Assembly (NCBI RefSeq): GCF_002879885.1
Contig: NZ_PNYA01000003.1
Span: forward strand, 286,474 to 350,473
Length of the DNA stretch: 64,000 nucleotides
Direction of reading: 5' to 3'
Origin: Trinickia dabaoshanensis
GTDB lineage: Bacteria; Pseudomonadota; Gammaproteobacteria; Burkholderiales; Burkholderiaceae
This document shows positions 1 through 9,349 of the stretch, piece by piece. Both the position numbers and the translations under genes were made by a program. The number at the start of each line of letters is the position of its first letter. Position 1 is the first letter of the stretch. The notes below the pieces were generated by a model. It saw only the letters and a program-made list of their open reading frames with translations, did not search any database and was not told where the DNA came from.

Positions 1-1609
1 GAGCATCGGGGCCGCATGTGCCCTCTCGCAAGCCGCAGATTCCGTCATACGTGATTCCCGGACGGCGCAGCAAGTCGGCCAGGTTGTACTCGTGATCGAT
101 CGGCTTGCCTAACAGTGCAGTGGCCTCCTCCGCAGACAGCGTCTTCGGATTCACCCACGTGGAGCGCAGGCGCTCTGTTTCACGTGAAACAGCGTCGCGC
201 TTCCGACAAAACGCGTCCCAGCGGATATCGTCCACCACCCCGAGCTCACGGCCGATTTCAGTGAGGCGCATATCCGCATTGTCTTCACGAAGGCTCAACC
301 GATACTCGGCGCGGCTTGTGAACATGCGATACGGCTCCGATACGCCGCGCGTCACAAGGTCATCCACGAGCACGCCCAGATAAGCCTGGTCGCGACGCGG
401 ACACCACGCATCCTTCCCCTGCACGTAACGCCCGGCATTGATACCGGCGAGCAGGCCTTGGGCCGCCGCTTCTTCGTAACCGGTCGTCCCGTTGATTTGC
501 CCGGCGAAAAACAGCCCACGTATCACCTTCGTTTCAAGCGAGGCCTTCAACCCGCGAGGGTCGAAGTAGTCGTACTCGATGGCGTACCCAGGCCGCAAGA
601 TATGCGCGTTCTCGAGCCCGTGCATCGAATGCACGAGATCGAGTTGGACGTCGAACGGCAGGCTTGTCGAGATCCCATTCGGATAGAACTCGTTGGTCGT
701 CAGCCCTTCCGGCTCGAGGAAGATTTGATGCGACGTTTTCGAAGCGAAGCGGTGAATCTTGTCTTCAATCGACGGGCAATACCGTGGCCCCACACCCTCG
801 ATCACGCCGGTGTACATCGGCGACCGGTCAAGGCCGTTTCGAATGATGTCGTGCGTCTGCTCGTTCGTGTGCGTGACCCAGCACGGCACCTGCTGCGGGT
901 GCTGTTCGACACGGCCCAAGAACGAAAACACAGGGATCGGATCGAGGTCGCCTGGCTGCTCTTCTAGCTTGGAGAAATCAATCGTGCGGCCGTCGATGCG
1001 CGGAGGCGTACCCGTTTTCAGGCGCCCTTGCGGCAGCTTGAGTTCCTTCAAGCGGCCCGACAACGACACAGCAGCGGGATCGCCTGCGCGGCCACCCGTG
1101 TAGTTGTTCAACCCAACGTGGATCTTACCGTCGAGAAAAGTACCGGCCGTCAGGACGACGGCGCGCGCGCGAAACTGCACGCCAACTTGGGTCACCGCAC
1201 CGACAACGCGGTCGCCTTCGACGATCAGGTCCTCCACCGCCTGCTGAAACAGGCTCAGATTCGGCTGATTCTCAAGCCGGCGCCGGATCGCCGCTTTGTA
1301 TAGGATGCGGTCCGCTTGGGCGCGGGTTGCTCGAACGGCCGGCCCCTTCGACGAATTGAGGATGCGGAACTGAATCCCGCCTTCATCGGTTGCCGCCGCC
1401 ATGGCGCCGCCGAGCGCGTCCACCTCTTTCACGAGGTGGCCTTTTCCAATGCCGCCGATCGACGGATTGCAGCTCATCTGGCCGAGCGTTTCGATGTTGT
1501 GCGTGAGCAGCAGTGTCTTAGCGCCCATGCGGGCCGAGGCCAAAGCGGCTTCCGTGCCGGCATGACCTCCGCCGACAACGATTACGTCAAATTCTGTGGG
1601 ATAAAGCAT
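1..1609 (-). CDS. mnmG: tRNA uridine-5-carboxymethylaminomethyl modification enzyme MnmG (GidA), 3' end outside window
   Basis: The protein starts [18 protein letters not shown] at the ATG read from 1609. It shows the Rossmann FAD-binding [10 protein letters not shown], the SCNPSIGG(I)GKG loop typical of MnmG, and the family segments [12 protein letters not shown] and [18 protein letters not shown]. About 536 of the usual ~650 residues are present; the C-terminal helical domain that contacts MnmE lies beyond position 1. With MnmE, MnmG installs the cmnm5 group on U34 of certain tRNAs in the cytoplasm. In many bacteria mnmG (gidA) sits beside rsmG-parA-parB and the origin, which fits the parS site inside this gene. 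Identity is certain from the motifs; the missing end is only the window boundary. Confidence 0.97.
   Translation of the reverse strand, partial: MLYPTEFDVIVVGGGHAGTEAALASARMGAKTLLLTHNIETLGQMSCNPSIGGIGKGHLVKEVDALGGAMAAATDEGGIQFRILNSSKGPAVRATRAQADRILYKAAIRRRLENQPNLSLFQQAVEDLIVEGDRVVGAVTQVGVQFRARAVVLTAGTFLDGKIHVGLNNYTGGRAGDPAAVSLSGRLKELKLPQGRLKTGTPPRIDGRTIDFSKLEEQPGDLDPIPVFSFLGRVEQHPQQVPCWVTHTNEQTHDIIRNGLDRSPMYTGVIEGVGPRYCPSIEDKIHRFASKTSHQIFLEPEGLTTNEFYPNGISTSLPFDVQLDLVHSMHGLENAHILRPGYAIEYDYFDPRGLKASLETKVIRGLFFAGQINGTTGYEEAAAQGLLAGINAGRYVQGKDAWCPRRDQAYLGVLVDDLVTRGVSEPYRMFTSRAEYRLSLREDNADMRLTEIGRELGVVDDIRWDAFCRKRDAVSRETERLRSTWVNPKTLSAEEATALLGKPIDHEYNLADLLRRPGITYDGICGLREGTCGPDA
176..191. promoter_or_regulatory. 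parS: parS centromere site inside mnmG
   Basis: The sequence reads TGTTTCACGTGAAACA, a perfect 16-bp palindrome identical to the bacterial parS consensus TGTTNCACGTGAAACA bound by chromosomal ParB. It lies within the mnmG coding sequence, where it encodes part of an AVSRETE segment. ParB would load here to build the partition complex near the origin. The match is exact; ParB binding is inferred. Confidence 0.93.
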
Positions 1610-1762
1610 GGCGATCCCATGGACGCGAGGTGCATGGGCCTATCGGGAAATGTATGCGCGAAATTATAGCGGGGATCGCGTTCGAGGCGGGCTAGCCAGA
1701 CGGCCAGCGGATGATGTTTTACAAATATCTGGGCTGCGCCTCACACCGCGGCGACGCCATCA

Positions 1763-1778
1763 TGTTTCACGTGGAACA
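1763..1778. promoter_or_regulatory. parS: second parS site, upstream of mnmG
   Basis: The sequence reads TGTTTCACGTGGAACA, which is the reverse complement of TGTTCCACGTGAAACA and so fits the degenerate parS consensus TGTTNCACGTGAAACA fully. It lies in the gap between the start of mnmG and the end of livF, 1.57 kb from the first site. Two sites so close fit an origin-proximal parS cluster. Confidence 0.88.
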
Positions 1779-1796
1779 TTACCTAACGAAAAGGCA

Positions 1797-1834
1797 GGGC
1801 GGGCGCTGCGGCACGCCCTTCAACTGGCCCGCCC
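1797..1834 (-). terminator. candidate terminator of the first liv operon
   Basis: GGGCGGGC (1797-1804) pairs with GCCCGCCC (1827-1834) around a 22-nt loop. On the minus strand the stem is followed by TGCCTTTT. It lies directly downstream of the livF stop codon. The long loop makes this a moderate rather than a textbook terminator. Confidence 0.5.
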
Positions 1835-1846
1835 CGGAGTCACCGC

Positions 1847-2605
1847 TCAAGCCGTCTTCTTCGCTAGCCCAAGATACGTTTCGATGACGCGAGGATTGCG
1901 CGCCAACGAAGCCGCCTCCCCTTCCAACGCCAACTCTCCCGTCTCCAGTACGTAGCCGTAATCCGAGATCTGCAACGCAGCCCGCGCATTCTGCTCGATC
2001 AGCAGCGTCGCCACGCCGGTACTGCGCAATGCGCTGATGATATGGAAGATCTCTTTCACGATGAGCGGAGCGAGGCCCAAGCTCGGCTCGTCCAACATCA
2101 GCAAATCCGGCTTCCCCATCAATGCGCGGCCAAGCGCGAGCATTTGCCGCTCGCCGCCGGACAACGTACCGGCCGCCTGCTTGCGCCGTTCCTTAAGTCG
2201 AGGAAACCGCTCGAAAACGGGCTCGAGCTGATCGAGGAAGTCTCGCTCACCGGCTCGCTTGCGGCGGTAGGCGCCGAGCACGAGGTTGTCCTCGACCGTC
2301 ATCGTCGAGAACAGCTCGCGCTTTTCCGGCACGAGGCACATGCCCCGCTCCACCCGCTTTTCGACGGGCAAGGCGCCGACCTCTTCCCCCCGATAGCACA
2401 CGGGGCCGCTCGTGTGTCCGGTACTCGGCAGCGCGCCCATGACGGCATTGAGCAACGTGGACTTACCCGCGCCGTTCGGTCCGATCACGCTGACGATCTG
2501 GCCCGGGCGAACCGCGATCGATACGTCGTGCAGCGCCTCCACCTTGCCATAGCGCACGGACAGTCCGGCCACCGACAAAATCGGCATGGTCGTCGTTTCG
2601 TTCAT
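1847..2605 (-). CDS. livF: branched-chain amino-acid ABC transporter ATP-binding protein, LivF type
   Basis: This 252-residue ABC ATPase energises uptake through the LivH/LivM-type permeases encoded just upstream. Walker [10 protein letters not shown] is at residues 42-50, the signature LSGGERQ near 148-154, and Walker [14 protein letters not shown] begins near 168. The switch region reads LIEQNA, with Gln in place of His, as is usual for the LivF subgroup. LivF proteins lack the LivG-specific insert seen in the neighbouring fusion. Its ATG abuts the stop codon of the preceding fusion gene, so the two are almost certainly co-transcribed and translationally coupled. Substrate could be leucine, isoleucine, valine or another small amino acid or amide; the sequence does not decide this. 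Confidence 0.93.
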   Translation of the reverse strand: MNETTTMPILSVAGLSVRYGKVEALHDVSIAVRPGQIVSVIGPNGAGKSTLLNAVMGALPSTGHTSGPVCYRGEEVGALPVEKRVERGMCLVPEKRELFSTMTVEDNLVLGAYRRKRAGERDFLDQLEPVFERFPRLKERRKQAAGTLSGGERQMLALGRALMGKPDLLMLDEPSLGLAPLIVKEIFHIISALRSTGVATLLIEQNARAALQISDYGYVLETGELALEGEAASLARNPRVIETYLGLAKKTA

Positions 2606-4393
2606 TCACTCCACCCCGCCTAGATACGCTTCGACGACAGCCGGATCGTTCTGCACGTCTTCCGGCAGACCGTGCGCGATACGCGTACCGAACTCCATCA
2701 CCACCAGACGATCGGCAAGATTCATCACGAAATCCATGTCGTGCTCGACGAGCAGCACGCTCATCCCCTCGGCCTTCAATTTGCGCAGCAACTCGGCAAG
2801 CTGCTGCTTTTCCCGGTAGCGCAAGCCGGCCGCCGGTTCATCCAGCAGCAACAAGGTCGGATCGCAACAGAGCGCACGCGCAATCTCCAAGATCCGCTGC
2901 TGCCCGAGCGCGAGCGACCCGGCTTCGTCGTACATATGCTGCTCGAGCCCGACGCGCCGAATCTGCTCGGCCGCCTCGAATAGCAGCCGCTGCTCCTCCT
3001 TCGCATTGAGCCGCGCCAAGCTGCGCCATACGCCGCTGGAGCCGCGCAAATGCGCGCCGATCGCGACGTTTTCGAGCACCGTCATCGTCGGCAACAGCTT
3101 GACGTGTTGGAACGTGCGGCCGATACCGCGTCTGGCGATTTCACGTGAATTGAGCGCATCGATACGCTCGCCGCGAAAATGGATCGCGCCGCGCGTCGCT
3201 TGCAACACACCCGTGACGAGATTGAAGGTGGTCGACTTGCCGGCCCCGTTCGGGCCGATCAGCCCGACGATCTGTCCGGCCTGCACCTCGAAGCTCACAT
3301 CGTTCACCGCCACGAGCCCGCCGAACTCCTTGCGCGCCCGATCGACGACGAGCAGCGGCTCGCCTTGTGCCGGCTTGGACCGCCGCGCCAAAGGCTCGGC
3401 CTGCTCCGGCGAGCGCGCTCTCGGACCGCGCGGAAACCAGCGCGCAACGAACGGCCATACACCCTGCCTTGCATACTGCAGCAGCGCCACCATCAGCACG
3501 CCGAAGACGATGACCTCGAAGTTGCCGCTTTGCCCGAGCAAAATCGGCAGCACGGACTGCAGATAGTCCTGCACGACGGTGAGAATAACCGCCCCGAGAA
3601 TCGCACCCCAGACGTGCGCGACGCCGCCCACGACGGCCATGAACAAGTATTCGATGCCGTGATTGAGGCCGAACGGCGTGGGATTCACGGCGCCTTGCAG
3701 ATGCGCGTATAGGAACCCCGAAATCGAGGCGAGCACGGCCGCATACACGAAGATGACGACACGCATCCACCCCGTGTTCACGCCCATGGCCTCCGCCATC
3801 ACTCCGGCGCCGCGCAAGGCACGAATAGCCCGTCCCGGCCGACTATTAAGCAAATTCTGAATCGAGATCACCGCGATCAACACCACGACCCAAATGAGGT
3901 AGTAGATGCTCCGGCCCGATCGCAGCGACAGGCCCAATACGCTCAATGCCGGAATGCCGTTGATGCCGTCGTACTTGCCGAGCGCATCGAGATTGCCGAA
4001 CAGATAAAACAACGACAGGCCCCAAGCAATCGTGCCGAGCGGCAGGAAGTGGCCCGAAAGACGCATGGTGACCGCGCCGATGACGAGCGCGACGAGTGCC
4101 GTCAGCGCGATGCCGACAAAGAGCGCGATCCATGGCGAGACGCCGTATTGCGTCGTGAGAAAAGCCGTCGCATAGGCGCCGACGCCGACGAATGCCGCCT
4201 GGCCGAAGCTCGTCATCCCCCCCACGCCGGTCAGCAACACGAGCCCGAGCGCCACGATCGAATACAGCCCGATGTAGTTCAGCAGCGTGATCCAGTACTC
4301 GGACACGTGCAGCGGATTCGGCAGCACCGGTAAGGCGAAGAGGATGATCAAAAAAGCCCAGAACGGCTTCGTACCCGAGAACAAGTGCTTCAT
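2606..4393 (-). CDS. fused LivM permease - LivG ATPase
   Basis: One 595-residue chain carries both an inner-membrane permease and an ABC ATPase. Residues ~1-315 are a LivM-like domain with about nine hydrophobic segments, including the GGMTSFGQAAFVGVGAYATA motif region. A linker rich in Arg, Pro and Glu (~320-345) leads to a LivG-like ATPase with Walker [10 protein letters not shown], Walker B LLLLDEPAAGL and H-loop VEHDM. The signature is LALGQQR rather than LSGGQ, within the range seen in LivG proteins. LivM and LivG are separate proteins in E. coli; this fusion is a known variant in proteobacteria. It starts 3 nt after the livH stop and abuts livF, completing a four-gene transporter with the binding protein upstream. 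Confidence 0.92.
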   Translation of the reverse strand: MKHLFSGTKPFWAFLIILFALPVLPNPLHVSEYWITLLNYIGLYSIVALGLVLLTGVGGMTSFGQAAFVGVGAYATAFLTTQYGVSPWIALFVGIALTALVALVIGAVTMRLSGHFLPLGTIAWGLSLFYLFGNLDALGKYDGINGIPALSVLGLSLRSGRSIYYLIWVVVLIAVISIQNLLNSRPGRAIRALRGAGVMAEAMGVNTGWMRVVIFVYAAVLASISGFLYAHLQGAVNPTPFGLNHGIEYLFMAVVGGVAHVWGAILGAVILTVVQDYLQSVLPILLGQSGNFEVIVFGVLMVALLQYARQGVWPFVARWFPRGPRARSPEQAEPLARRSKPAQGEPLLVVDRARKEFGGLVAVNDVSFEVQAGQIVGLIGPNGAGKSTTFNLVTGVLQATRGAIHFRGERIDALNSREIARRGIGRTFQHVKLLPTMTVLENVAIGAHLRGSSGVWRSLARLNAKEEQRLLFEAAEQIRRVGLEQHMYDEAGSLALGQQRILEIARALCCDPTLLLLDEPAAGLRYREKQQLAELLRKLKAEGMSVLLVEHDMDFVMNLADRLVVMEFGTRIAHGLPEDVQNDPAVVEAYLGGVE

Positions 4394-4396
4394 CGC

Positions 4397-5452
4397 TCAC
4401 TCCTCCTCTTCTTCTATGTGCGGAGTGACCAAGCTGCGCCACAGCAACACCGGAATGATGAGCGTGAAGACGATCACCTCTTTGTATGCGCTTGCCCAAA
4501 AGGACGAATACGATTCGAGCAGCCCGACGAGGATCGAGCCGGCAGCCGCGAGCGGATAGCTGACGAGACCGCCGATGATCGCGCCGACGAAGCCCTTCAA
4601 GCCGATCAAGAAGCCCGAGTCGTAATAGATCGTCGTCAACGGCGCCACGAGGATGCCGCAGAGCACGCCAAGCCCCGCGGCGAGCGTGAACGCGAGCCGG
4701 CCCGCTTGCGTTGTACCGATGCCGACGAGCCGCGCACCGAGCCGGTTCACCGACGTCGCGCGTAACGCCTTACCCGAGATCGACCGATCGAAGAACAAAT
4801 AAAGCGCGACGATCATGACGAGCGCGGTGACCACGACCCATATGCTTTGGCCGGAGATGGAGACGCCGCCGACGCTTACCGACGCGTCGGAAAACGCGGT
4901 GGTGCGCGAGCCTTCGGCGCCGAACATCAGCAAGCCCAAGCCGACCATTGCGAAGTGCACGGCCACCGCGACGATCAACAGCAGCAGCGTGCTGGCCTCC
5001 GCGAGCGGCTCGTACGCCAACCGATAGATGAACGGCCCCATCGGCACGACGATCGCGAGCGTCAGCGCGATTTGCGCCGCCATCGGCAGCGTCAACGCAT
5101 ACGCATGCTGCGCGATCGCATACACGGCGATCGGGCCCAAAAGATAGCGGCTCGCGAGCGAGGTCAGCGCGCGCGACGCATGCCGTCGCCGCTCGGGATG
5201 CCGCACGAGCGCGGTGACCTCCAAGACGAAACATGCCGCCCCGAGCACCGGCAGCAACACGGCGGTCGCCGGGAACTTCTGCGCCTGCAGCATCGCAAGC
5301 GTCAGCGCCCCGTATGAAACGAACTCCCCTTGCGGGATGAAGATGACGCGCGTGACGGAAAAGACGAGCACGAGCGCCAGCGCGAGTAGCGCATAGATGG
5401 CACCGGTCGTGATGCCGTCTTGCGCGAGGATCGCCGCAATCGATAAATCCAT
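4397..5452 (-). CDS. livH: branched-chain amino-acid ABC permease, LivH type
   Basis: This 351-residue integral membrane protein begins MDLSIAAILAQDGITTGAIYALLALALVLVF, the typical LivH start. It has around nine hydrophobic segments and the LivH GLKGFVGAIIGG segment near the C-terminus. It is longer than E. coli LivH (~308 aa): an insert of about 60 residues around position 65-125 contains Arg/His-rich sequence, and the C-terminus ends in an acidic EEEEE tail. It would pair with the LivM half of the downstream fusion to form the pore. A 139-bp gap with a hairpin separates it from the binding-protein gene. Confidence 0.9.
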   Translation of the reverse strand: MDLSIAAILAQDGITTGAIYALLALALVLVFSVTRVIFIPQGEFVSYGALTLAMLQAQKFPATAVLLPVLGAACFVLEVTALVRHPERRRHASRALTSLASRYLLGPIAVYAIAQHAYALTLPMAAQIALTLAIVVPMGPFIYRLAYEPLAEASTLLLLIVAVAVHFAMVGLGLLMFGAEGSRTTAFSDASVSVGGVSISGQSIWVVVTALVMIVALYLFFDRSISGKALRATSVNRLGARLVGIGTTQAGRLAFTLAAGLGVLCGILVAPLTTIYYDSGFLIGLKGFVGAIIGGLVSYPLAAAGSILVGLLESYSSFWASAYKEVIVFTLIIPVLLWRSLVTPHIEEEEE

Positions 5453-5508
5453 GCTGGTTTGAGTCCTGTGCCTACGACTCTACGAATCGACGGAAGTCAG
5501 AGGAGATA

Positions 5509-5533
5509 CCGCGCGCGGGGCCTCGGCGCGCGG
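5509..5533 (-). promoter_or_regulatory. GC-rich hairpin between livK and livH
   Basis: CCGCGCGC (5509-5516) pairs perfectly with GCGCGCGG (5526-5533) across a 9-nt loop, with no U-run on the minus strand. A hairpin between a binding-protein gene and its permease commonly stabilises the upstream mRNA, giving more binding protein than transporter. The second liv operon has an analogous hairpin at 9304-9327. Confidence 0.55.
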
Positions 5534-5591
5534 CACGAACTTGCCGCATGAACTACACGGCGGGCAATGAGCGAGGCCGAAACCTGCCCGA

Positions 5592-6749
5592 TCAATTGTC
5601 GAGCAGCTTCCACTTGCCGTCGACGACCTCCACCATCACGCGCGCGCGTTGATCGAGCCCGTTGTGGTTAGCCGCGGACGTGTTCATGACGCCTTGAGAA
5701 ATCGGCAGTTCCTTGATGTTCTCGAGTGCATCGCGCAACGCCGAGCGGAACGCTTCGGTGCCCGGCTTCGCCTTCTTGAGCGCCTCGGGAATCGCACGCT
5801 GCAGCATCTGCCCGGCGTCCCAAGCGTGACCGCCGAACGTCACGACGCTGCCCACACCATAGACCCTCTCATACGCGTTCTTGTACGCCAACGCCGACTG
5901 CTTCACGGGACTGTTGCCGGGGAGCTGATCGGCGACGAGGATCGGACCCGACGGCAAAATCGTACCCTCGCAATCCTTGCCGCACACGCGCAAGAAGTCA
6001 TTGTTGGCCACGCCGTGCGTCTGGTAGATCTTGCCCTTGTAACCGCGCGTCTTCAGCTCCTTCGCCGGCAGTGCCGCGGGCGTACCCGAGCCGGCGATCA
6101 GCACGGCATCGGGATTGGCGCTCATGACGCGCAGCACCTGGCCGGTGACGGAGGCGTCCGTACGGTTGTACTTCTCGCTAGCGACGACCTTCAGATGATC
6201 CGCGGCGGCCGCTTTGGCGAACTCCGCGTTCCAGCTGTCTCCATACGCATCGGCGAAACCGATGAAGCCCACGGTCTTTATCCCGTGCTTCGCCATGTAA
6301 TCGGCGATCGCGTTGGCCATCAGGCCGTCGTTTTGGGGCGTCTTGAACGCCCATTTCCGCTTATCGTCCATGGGCTCGACGATTTTCGCCGAAGCCGCCA
6401 GCGAGATCATGGGCGTCTTCGCCGCCGAGGTGGGATCGAGCATCGCGAGCGAGTTCGGCGTCACGGTGGAGCCGACGATCGCGTCCACGTGATCCTCGTC
6501 GATCAGCTTATGCACGTCCTGCACTGCCTTACCCGTATCGGAGCCGTCGTCGAGCACGATGTACTGCACGCTCTTGCCGTCGATCTCCTTGGGCAACAAT
6601 GCGATTGTATTTTTCTCGGGAATGCCGAGCGATGCGGCGGGCCCCGTCGTCGAGAGAACGACACCGATCTTCACCTGCGCGAAGGCCGCCGTTGCACCGC
6701 ACATCATTGCCACCGCCAAGCTGCCGCGTACCCATTGCTTCATCGTCAT
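5592..6749 (-). CDS. livK: branched-chain amino-acid ABC substrate-binding protein
   Basis: This 385-residue periplasmic protein has a clear Sec signal peptide (MTMKQWVRGSLAVAMMCGATAAFAQ, cut after AFA-Q) followed by VKIGVVLSTTGPAASLGIP, the start of a type I periplasmic binding fold (Peripla_BP_6). The predicted start has a good ribosome site, GGAGATCAGCA before ATG; a second in-frame ATG lies two codons on. A disulfide-capable CGKDCEG segment occurs in the second half. It delivers substrate to the LivH/LivMG/LivF complex encoded immediately downstream. Ligand specificity is not readable from the sequence. Confidence 0.92.
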   Translation of the reverse strand: MTMKQWVRGSLAVAMMCGATAAFAQVKIGVVLSTTGPAASLGIPEKNTIALLPKEIDGKSVQYIVLDDGSDTGKAVQDVHKLIDEDHVDAIVGSTVTPNSLAMLDPTSAAKTPMISLAASAKIVEPMDDKRKWAFKTPQNDGLMANAIADYMAKHGIKTVGFIGFADAYGDSWNAEFAKAAAADHLKVVASEKYNRTDASVTGQVLRVMSANPDAVLIAGSGTPAALPAKELKTRGYKGKIYQTHGVANNDFLRVCGKDCEGTILPSGPILVADQLPGNSPVKQSALAYKNAYERVYGVGSVVTFGGHAWDAGQMLQRAIPEALKKAKPGTEAFRSALRDALENIKELPISQGVMNTSAANHNGLDQRARVMVEVVDGKWKLLDN

Positions 6750-7424
6750 TGCTGATCTCCTGAGGCTTTCGCGAGAAAGCGCGTTGTCATTGCCGGCTCA
6801 TCGGCCGGCTCGATCGTTGGTGTAGCGAATGCGAATTCGCGCCGGCAAACGCATTCACCGACCGATCGTAGCCGATCGTGCCGGCGGAGGCCGTCGATGC
6901 CGCACGCAAACAACAAAAAGAAACGGAAAAAGAAAAAAAGCGCGAGAGGGACCGCGGCCTATCGGGGCTGCGTTTCGCGCGTATCGAGAAGATGTTCGGG
7001 GAAGAGTCTTTGCGCTGCGGATGCGGCGAGGGGCGGCCGTGCCGATCCGCGAATGCGTCGCGATTTACATCGAGCGAACGCACAAATAAAAAGCGCTGTT
7101 GGATACCATCCAACAGCGCTTTCGTCCGGGCACTGAGTGCCTCGATTGTCTCCTCGTTCTCCACCTGTAAATTCGGTGCATCAGAACTGAGACGAAGATT
7201 AAACAACCCCGTCTTCTCCCACAACCTAGCACTTTCCCTAGTGGTGCATAGCAGCACACAATTCGAGCAAGCACGCATCGTTTCAGGCCGCGCGAGCACG
7301 CCGCCCGGCGTCGCATCGCCGCCTAGCCCCATCCCGCTGAGGGCGACCGAGCCCCGTGAACGTGCAAGGGCTGCGCGCGCAAGCCATGGCGCGCCGCAGC
7401 GCAACCGCCCCACCGCCGCCACGC
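6750..7424. other. 675-bp intergenic region between two liv operons
   Basis: Both flanking genes are on the minus strand. The right part (7123-7424) has no convincing protein but ends, on the minus strand, in a very strong terminator hairpin at 7090-7122, which suggests an untranslated transcript or the tail of the livHM mRNA. The left part (6750-7080) must hold the promoter of livK; it includes an A-rich run near 6907-6941. No second gene could be supported. Confidence 0.6.
7083..7122 (-). terminator. strong intrinsic terminator
   Basis: AAAGCGCTGTTGGAT (7090-7104) and ATCCAACAGCGCTTT (7108-7122) form a perfect 15-bp stem with a 3-nt loop. On the minus strand the stem is followed by TTTTTATTT, so it terminates leftward transcription. 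It lies about 300 nt beyond the livM stop at 7425. Confidence 0.88.
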
Positions 7425-8396
7425 TCACCCGCGCAACGGCCGCACGCGGGCGACGATCTCGCCCACGATCCCGCGCCTGAAGGCCAGCACGCAAGCGATG
7501 AAGACGATACCGATGACGATCGTCGTCGAGTCGCCGAGCGAGGCGAACCAATCGATGTGCGTCAGCGCGGACAATGCACCCCCGATATCGCCGAGCCGTT
7601 CCTCGAGCGTCACCACGAGCGCCGCGCCGAGCAACGGCCCGAATAGCGTGCCCATGCCGCCCACGAGCGTCATCAGGATCACTAGACCCGACATCGTCCA
7701 ATAGGCATCGCCGAGCGTCTCGAAGCCGAGCACGAGCACCTTCAACGCCCCCGCGAAGCCCGCGATGCCCGCGGAAAGCACGAACGCCAAGAGCTTGAAG
7801 CGGTCGGTGTCGTAACCGAGCGAGATCGCGCGCGGTTCGTTCTCGCGAATTGCCGTCAACACCTGGCCGAACGGCGAATGAACGATGCGCACGATGAGCA
7901 AGAACGCCGCCGCGATCGCAGCGAGCACGACGTAATAGAGCGTGAGATCCGACGACAGACTCAGGATGCCGAACAGCTTGCCGCGCGCGACGCCTTGCAA
8001 GCCATCCTCGCCGCCCGTAAACGGCGCCTGCAGAAAGACGAAGTAGACGAGCTGCGCGAGCGCGAGCGTGACCATCGCGAAGTAGATGCCCTGGCGCCGA
8101 ATCGCAAAGAAGCCCGCGGCGAGCCCGAGCAACGCAGCCGCGGCCGTGCCGGCGAGGACGCCGAGCTCGGGCGTGAGGCCGACGGTCTGGATCGCGTAGC
8201 CCGTCACGTAGCCGGCGGTGGCGAGAAACATCGCATGGCCGAACGAGAGCAGTCCCGTATAGCCGATCAGCAAGTTGAACGCGGCCGCGAACAGCGCGAA
8301 CGTGAGCACCTTCATCACGAACACGGGATAGGCGCCCGCCCATGGCGCCACGATGAGCCCCACGAGCAAGAGGGCGTAAAGCGCTTTCCTTTGCAT
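7425..8396 (-). CDS. livM: branched-chain amino-acid ABC permease, LivM type (second system)
   Basis: The reading frame is open much further upstream, but the gene starts at the ATG read from 8396 (MQRKALYALLLVGLIVAPW), overlapping the livH stop as TAATG. The 323-residue product has about nine membrane segments and the LivM family motif NLLIGYTGLLSFGHAMFLATAGY. It pairs with the adjacent LivH. The gene order is K-H-M-(rest), with the two ATPases lying upstream of the binding protein on the same strand, so all five genes could share one regulatory region near 12.2 kb. Confidence 0.93.
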   Translation of the reverse strand: MQRKALYALLLVGLIVAPWAGAYPVFVMKVLTFALFAAAFNLLIGYTGLLSFGHAMFLATAGYVTGYAIQTVGLTPELGVLAGTAAAALLGLAAGFFAIRRQGIYFAMVTLALAQLVYFVFLQAPFTGGEDGLQGVARGKLFGILSLSSDLTLYYVVLAAIAAAFLLIVRIVHSPFGQVLTAIRENEPRAISLGYDTDRFKLLAFVLSAGIAGFAGALKVLVLGFETLGDAYWTMSGLVILMTLVGGMGTLFGPLLGAALVVTLEERLGDIGGALSALTHIDWFASLGDSTTIVIGIVFIACVLAFRRGIVGEIVARVRPLRG

Positions 8397-9280
8397 TACC
8401 GCTCCTTGCCGAAAAGACCCGCGGGGCGCACGAGCAAAACGAGCGCCATGATGACGAATACGACCGTGGCCGAAGCCTGCGGATAAAACACGCGCGTTAG
8501 GCCCTCCACGATGCCCAGCATCAGCCCGGTCAGGATCGAGCCCATGATCGACCCCATCCCGCCGATCACGACGACCGCGAACACGGTGATGATCATCGGC
8601 TGCCCCATCAGCGGGGACACTTGAATCACGGGCGCGGCCAGCACGCCGGCGAACGCGGCGAGCGCCACGCCGAAGCCGTATGTCAGCGTGATCATGAGCG
8701 GCACGTTCACGCCGAACGCCTCGACGATCTTGGGGTTCTCCGTTCCCGCGCGCAGGTAGGCGCCGATCCGCGTCTTCTCGATCACGAACCAGGTGGCGAA
8801 GCACACGACGAGCGAGGCGAGCACCACCCACGCTCGATAATTGGGCAGATACATGAAGCCGACGTTCGTTGCGCCCGCAAGCAGTTCCGGCACGTCGTAG
8901 GGTTGCCCCGAGGAACCGTAGATCGAGCGGAACACGCCCTCGACGACGAGCGTGAGCCCGAAGGTCAGCAGCAGGCCGTAGAGGTGGTCGAGGCGATAGA
9001 GCCAGCGCAGCATCGAGCGTTCGATGACGATACCGACGATCGCGACGATAAAAGGCGCCACGACGAGCATCGTCCAATACGACAGGCCGAAATAGGAAAG
9101 CCCCATCCACGCGAGCATGGCGCCCAGCATGAACAAGGCGCCGTGCGCGAAATTGATGACGTTGAGCATGCCGAAGATCACGGCCAGCCCGAGGCTCAGG
9201 ATCGCATAGAACGACCCGTTGACAAGCCCGAGCAAGAGCTGGCCCAGCATGGCCTGCAACGGAATGCCGAAGATGTCCAT
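8396..9280 (-). CDS. livH: branched-chain amino-acid ABC permease, LivH type (second system)
   Basis: This 294-residue permease begins MDIFGIPLQAMLGQLLLGLVNGSFYAILSLGLAVIFGMLNVINFAHGALFMLGA, a textbook LivH N-terminus. About eight membrane segments follow and the chain ends RPAGLFGKER, a common LivH ending. Length is normal for the family. It shares one base with the downstream livM start (TAATG) and is separated from the binding-protein gene by a 69-bp gap holding a perfect hairpin. Confidence 0.94.
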   Translation of the reverse strand: MDIFGIPLQAMLGQLLLGLVNGSFYAILSLGLAVIFGMLNVINFAHGALFMLGAMLAWMGLSYFGLSYWTMLVVAPFIVAIVGIVIERSMLRWLYRLDHLYGLLLTFGLTLVVEGVFRSIYGSSGQPYDVPELLAGATNVGFMYLPNYRAWVVLASLVVCFATWFVIEKTRIGAYLRAGTENPKIVEAFGVNVPLMITLTYGFGVALAAFAGVLAAPVIQVSPLMGQPMIITVFAVVVIGGMGSIMGSILTGLMLGIVEGLTRVFYPQASATVVFVIMALVLLVRPAGLFGKER

Positions 9281-9300
9281 TGAACCTGCCGTCAGAGAGA

Positions 9301-9327
9301 AAAGACGCGCGCCGAGCGGCGCGCGTC
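9301..9327 (-). promoter_or_regulatory. attenuator-like hairpin between livK and livH (second system)
   Basis: GACGCGCGCC (9304-9313) pairs perfectly with GGCGCGCGTC (9318-9327), a 10-bp stem with a 4-nt loop. On the minus strand the stem is followed by TTTTCTCTCT, so it may partly terminate transcription after the binding protein. This would give excess binding protein over permease. Confidence 0.6.
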
Positions 9328-9349
9328 GTCACCACACACTAGCGATCGA

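Noticed and set aside
3137..3152. CACGTG-centred site (GATTTCACGTGAATTG) resembling parS
   Set aside because: It matches only 11 of 16 consensus positions and is broken on both outer flanks; kept as chance.
5649..6755. Long plus-strand open frame across livK (and similar long frames opposite liv, gsp and MCP genes)
   Set aside because: These are antisense shadows expected at high GC; their products are Arg/His-rich and lack family motifs.
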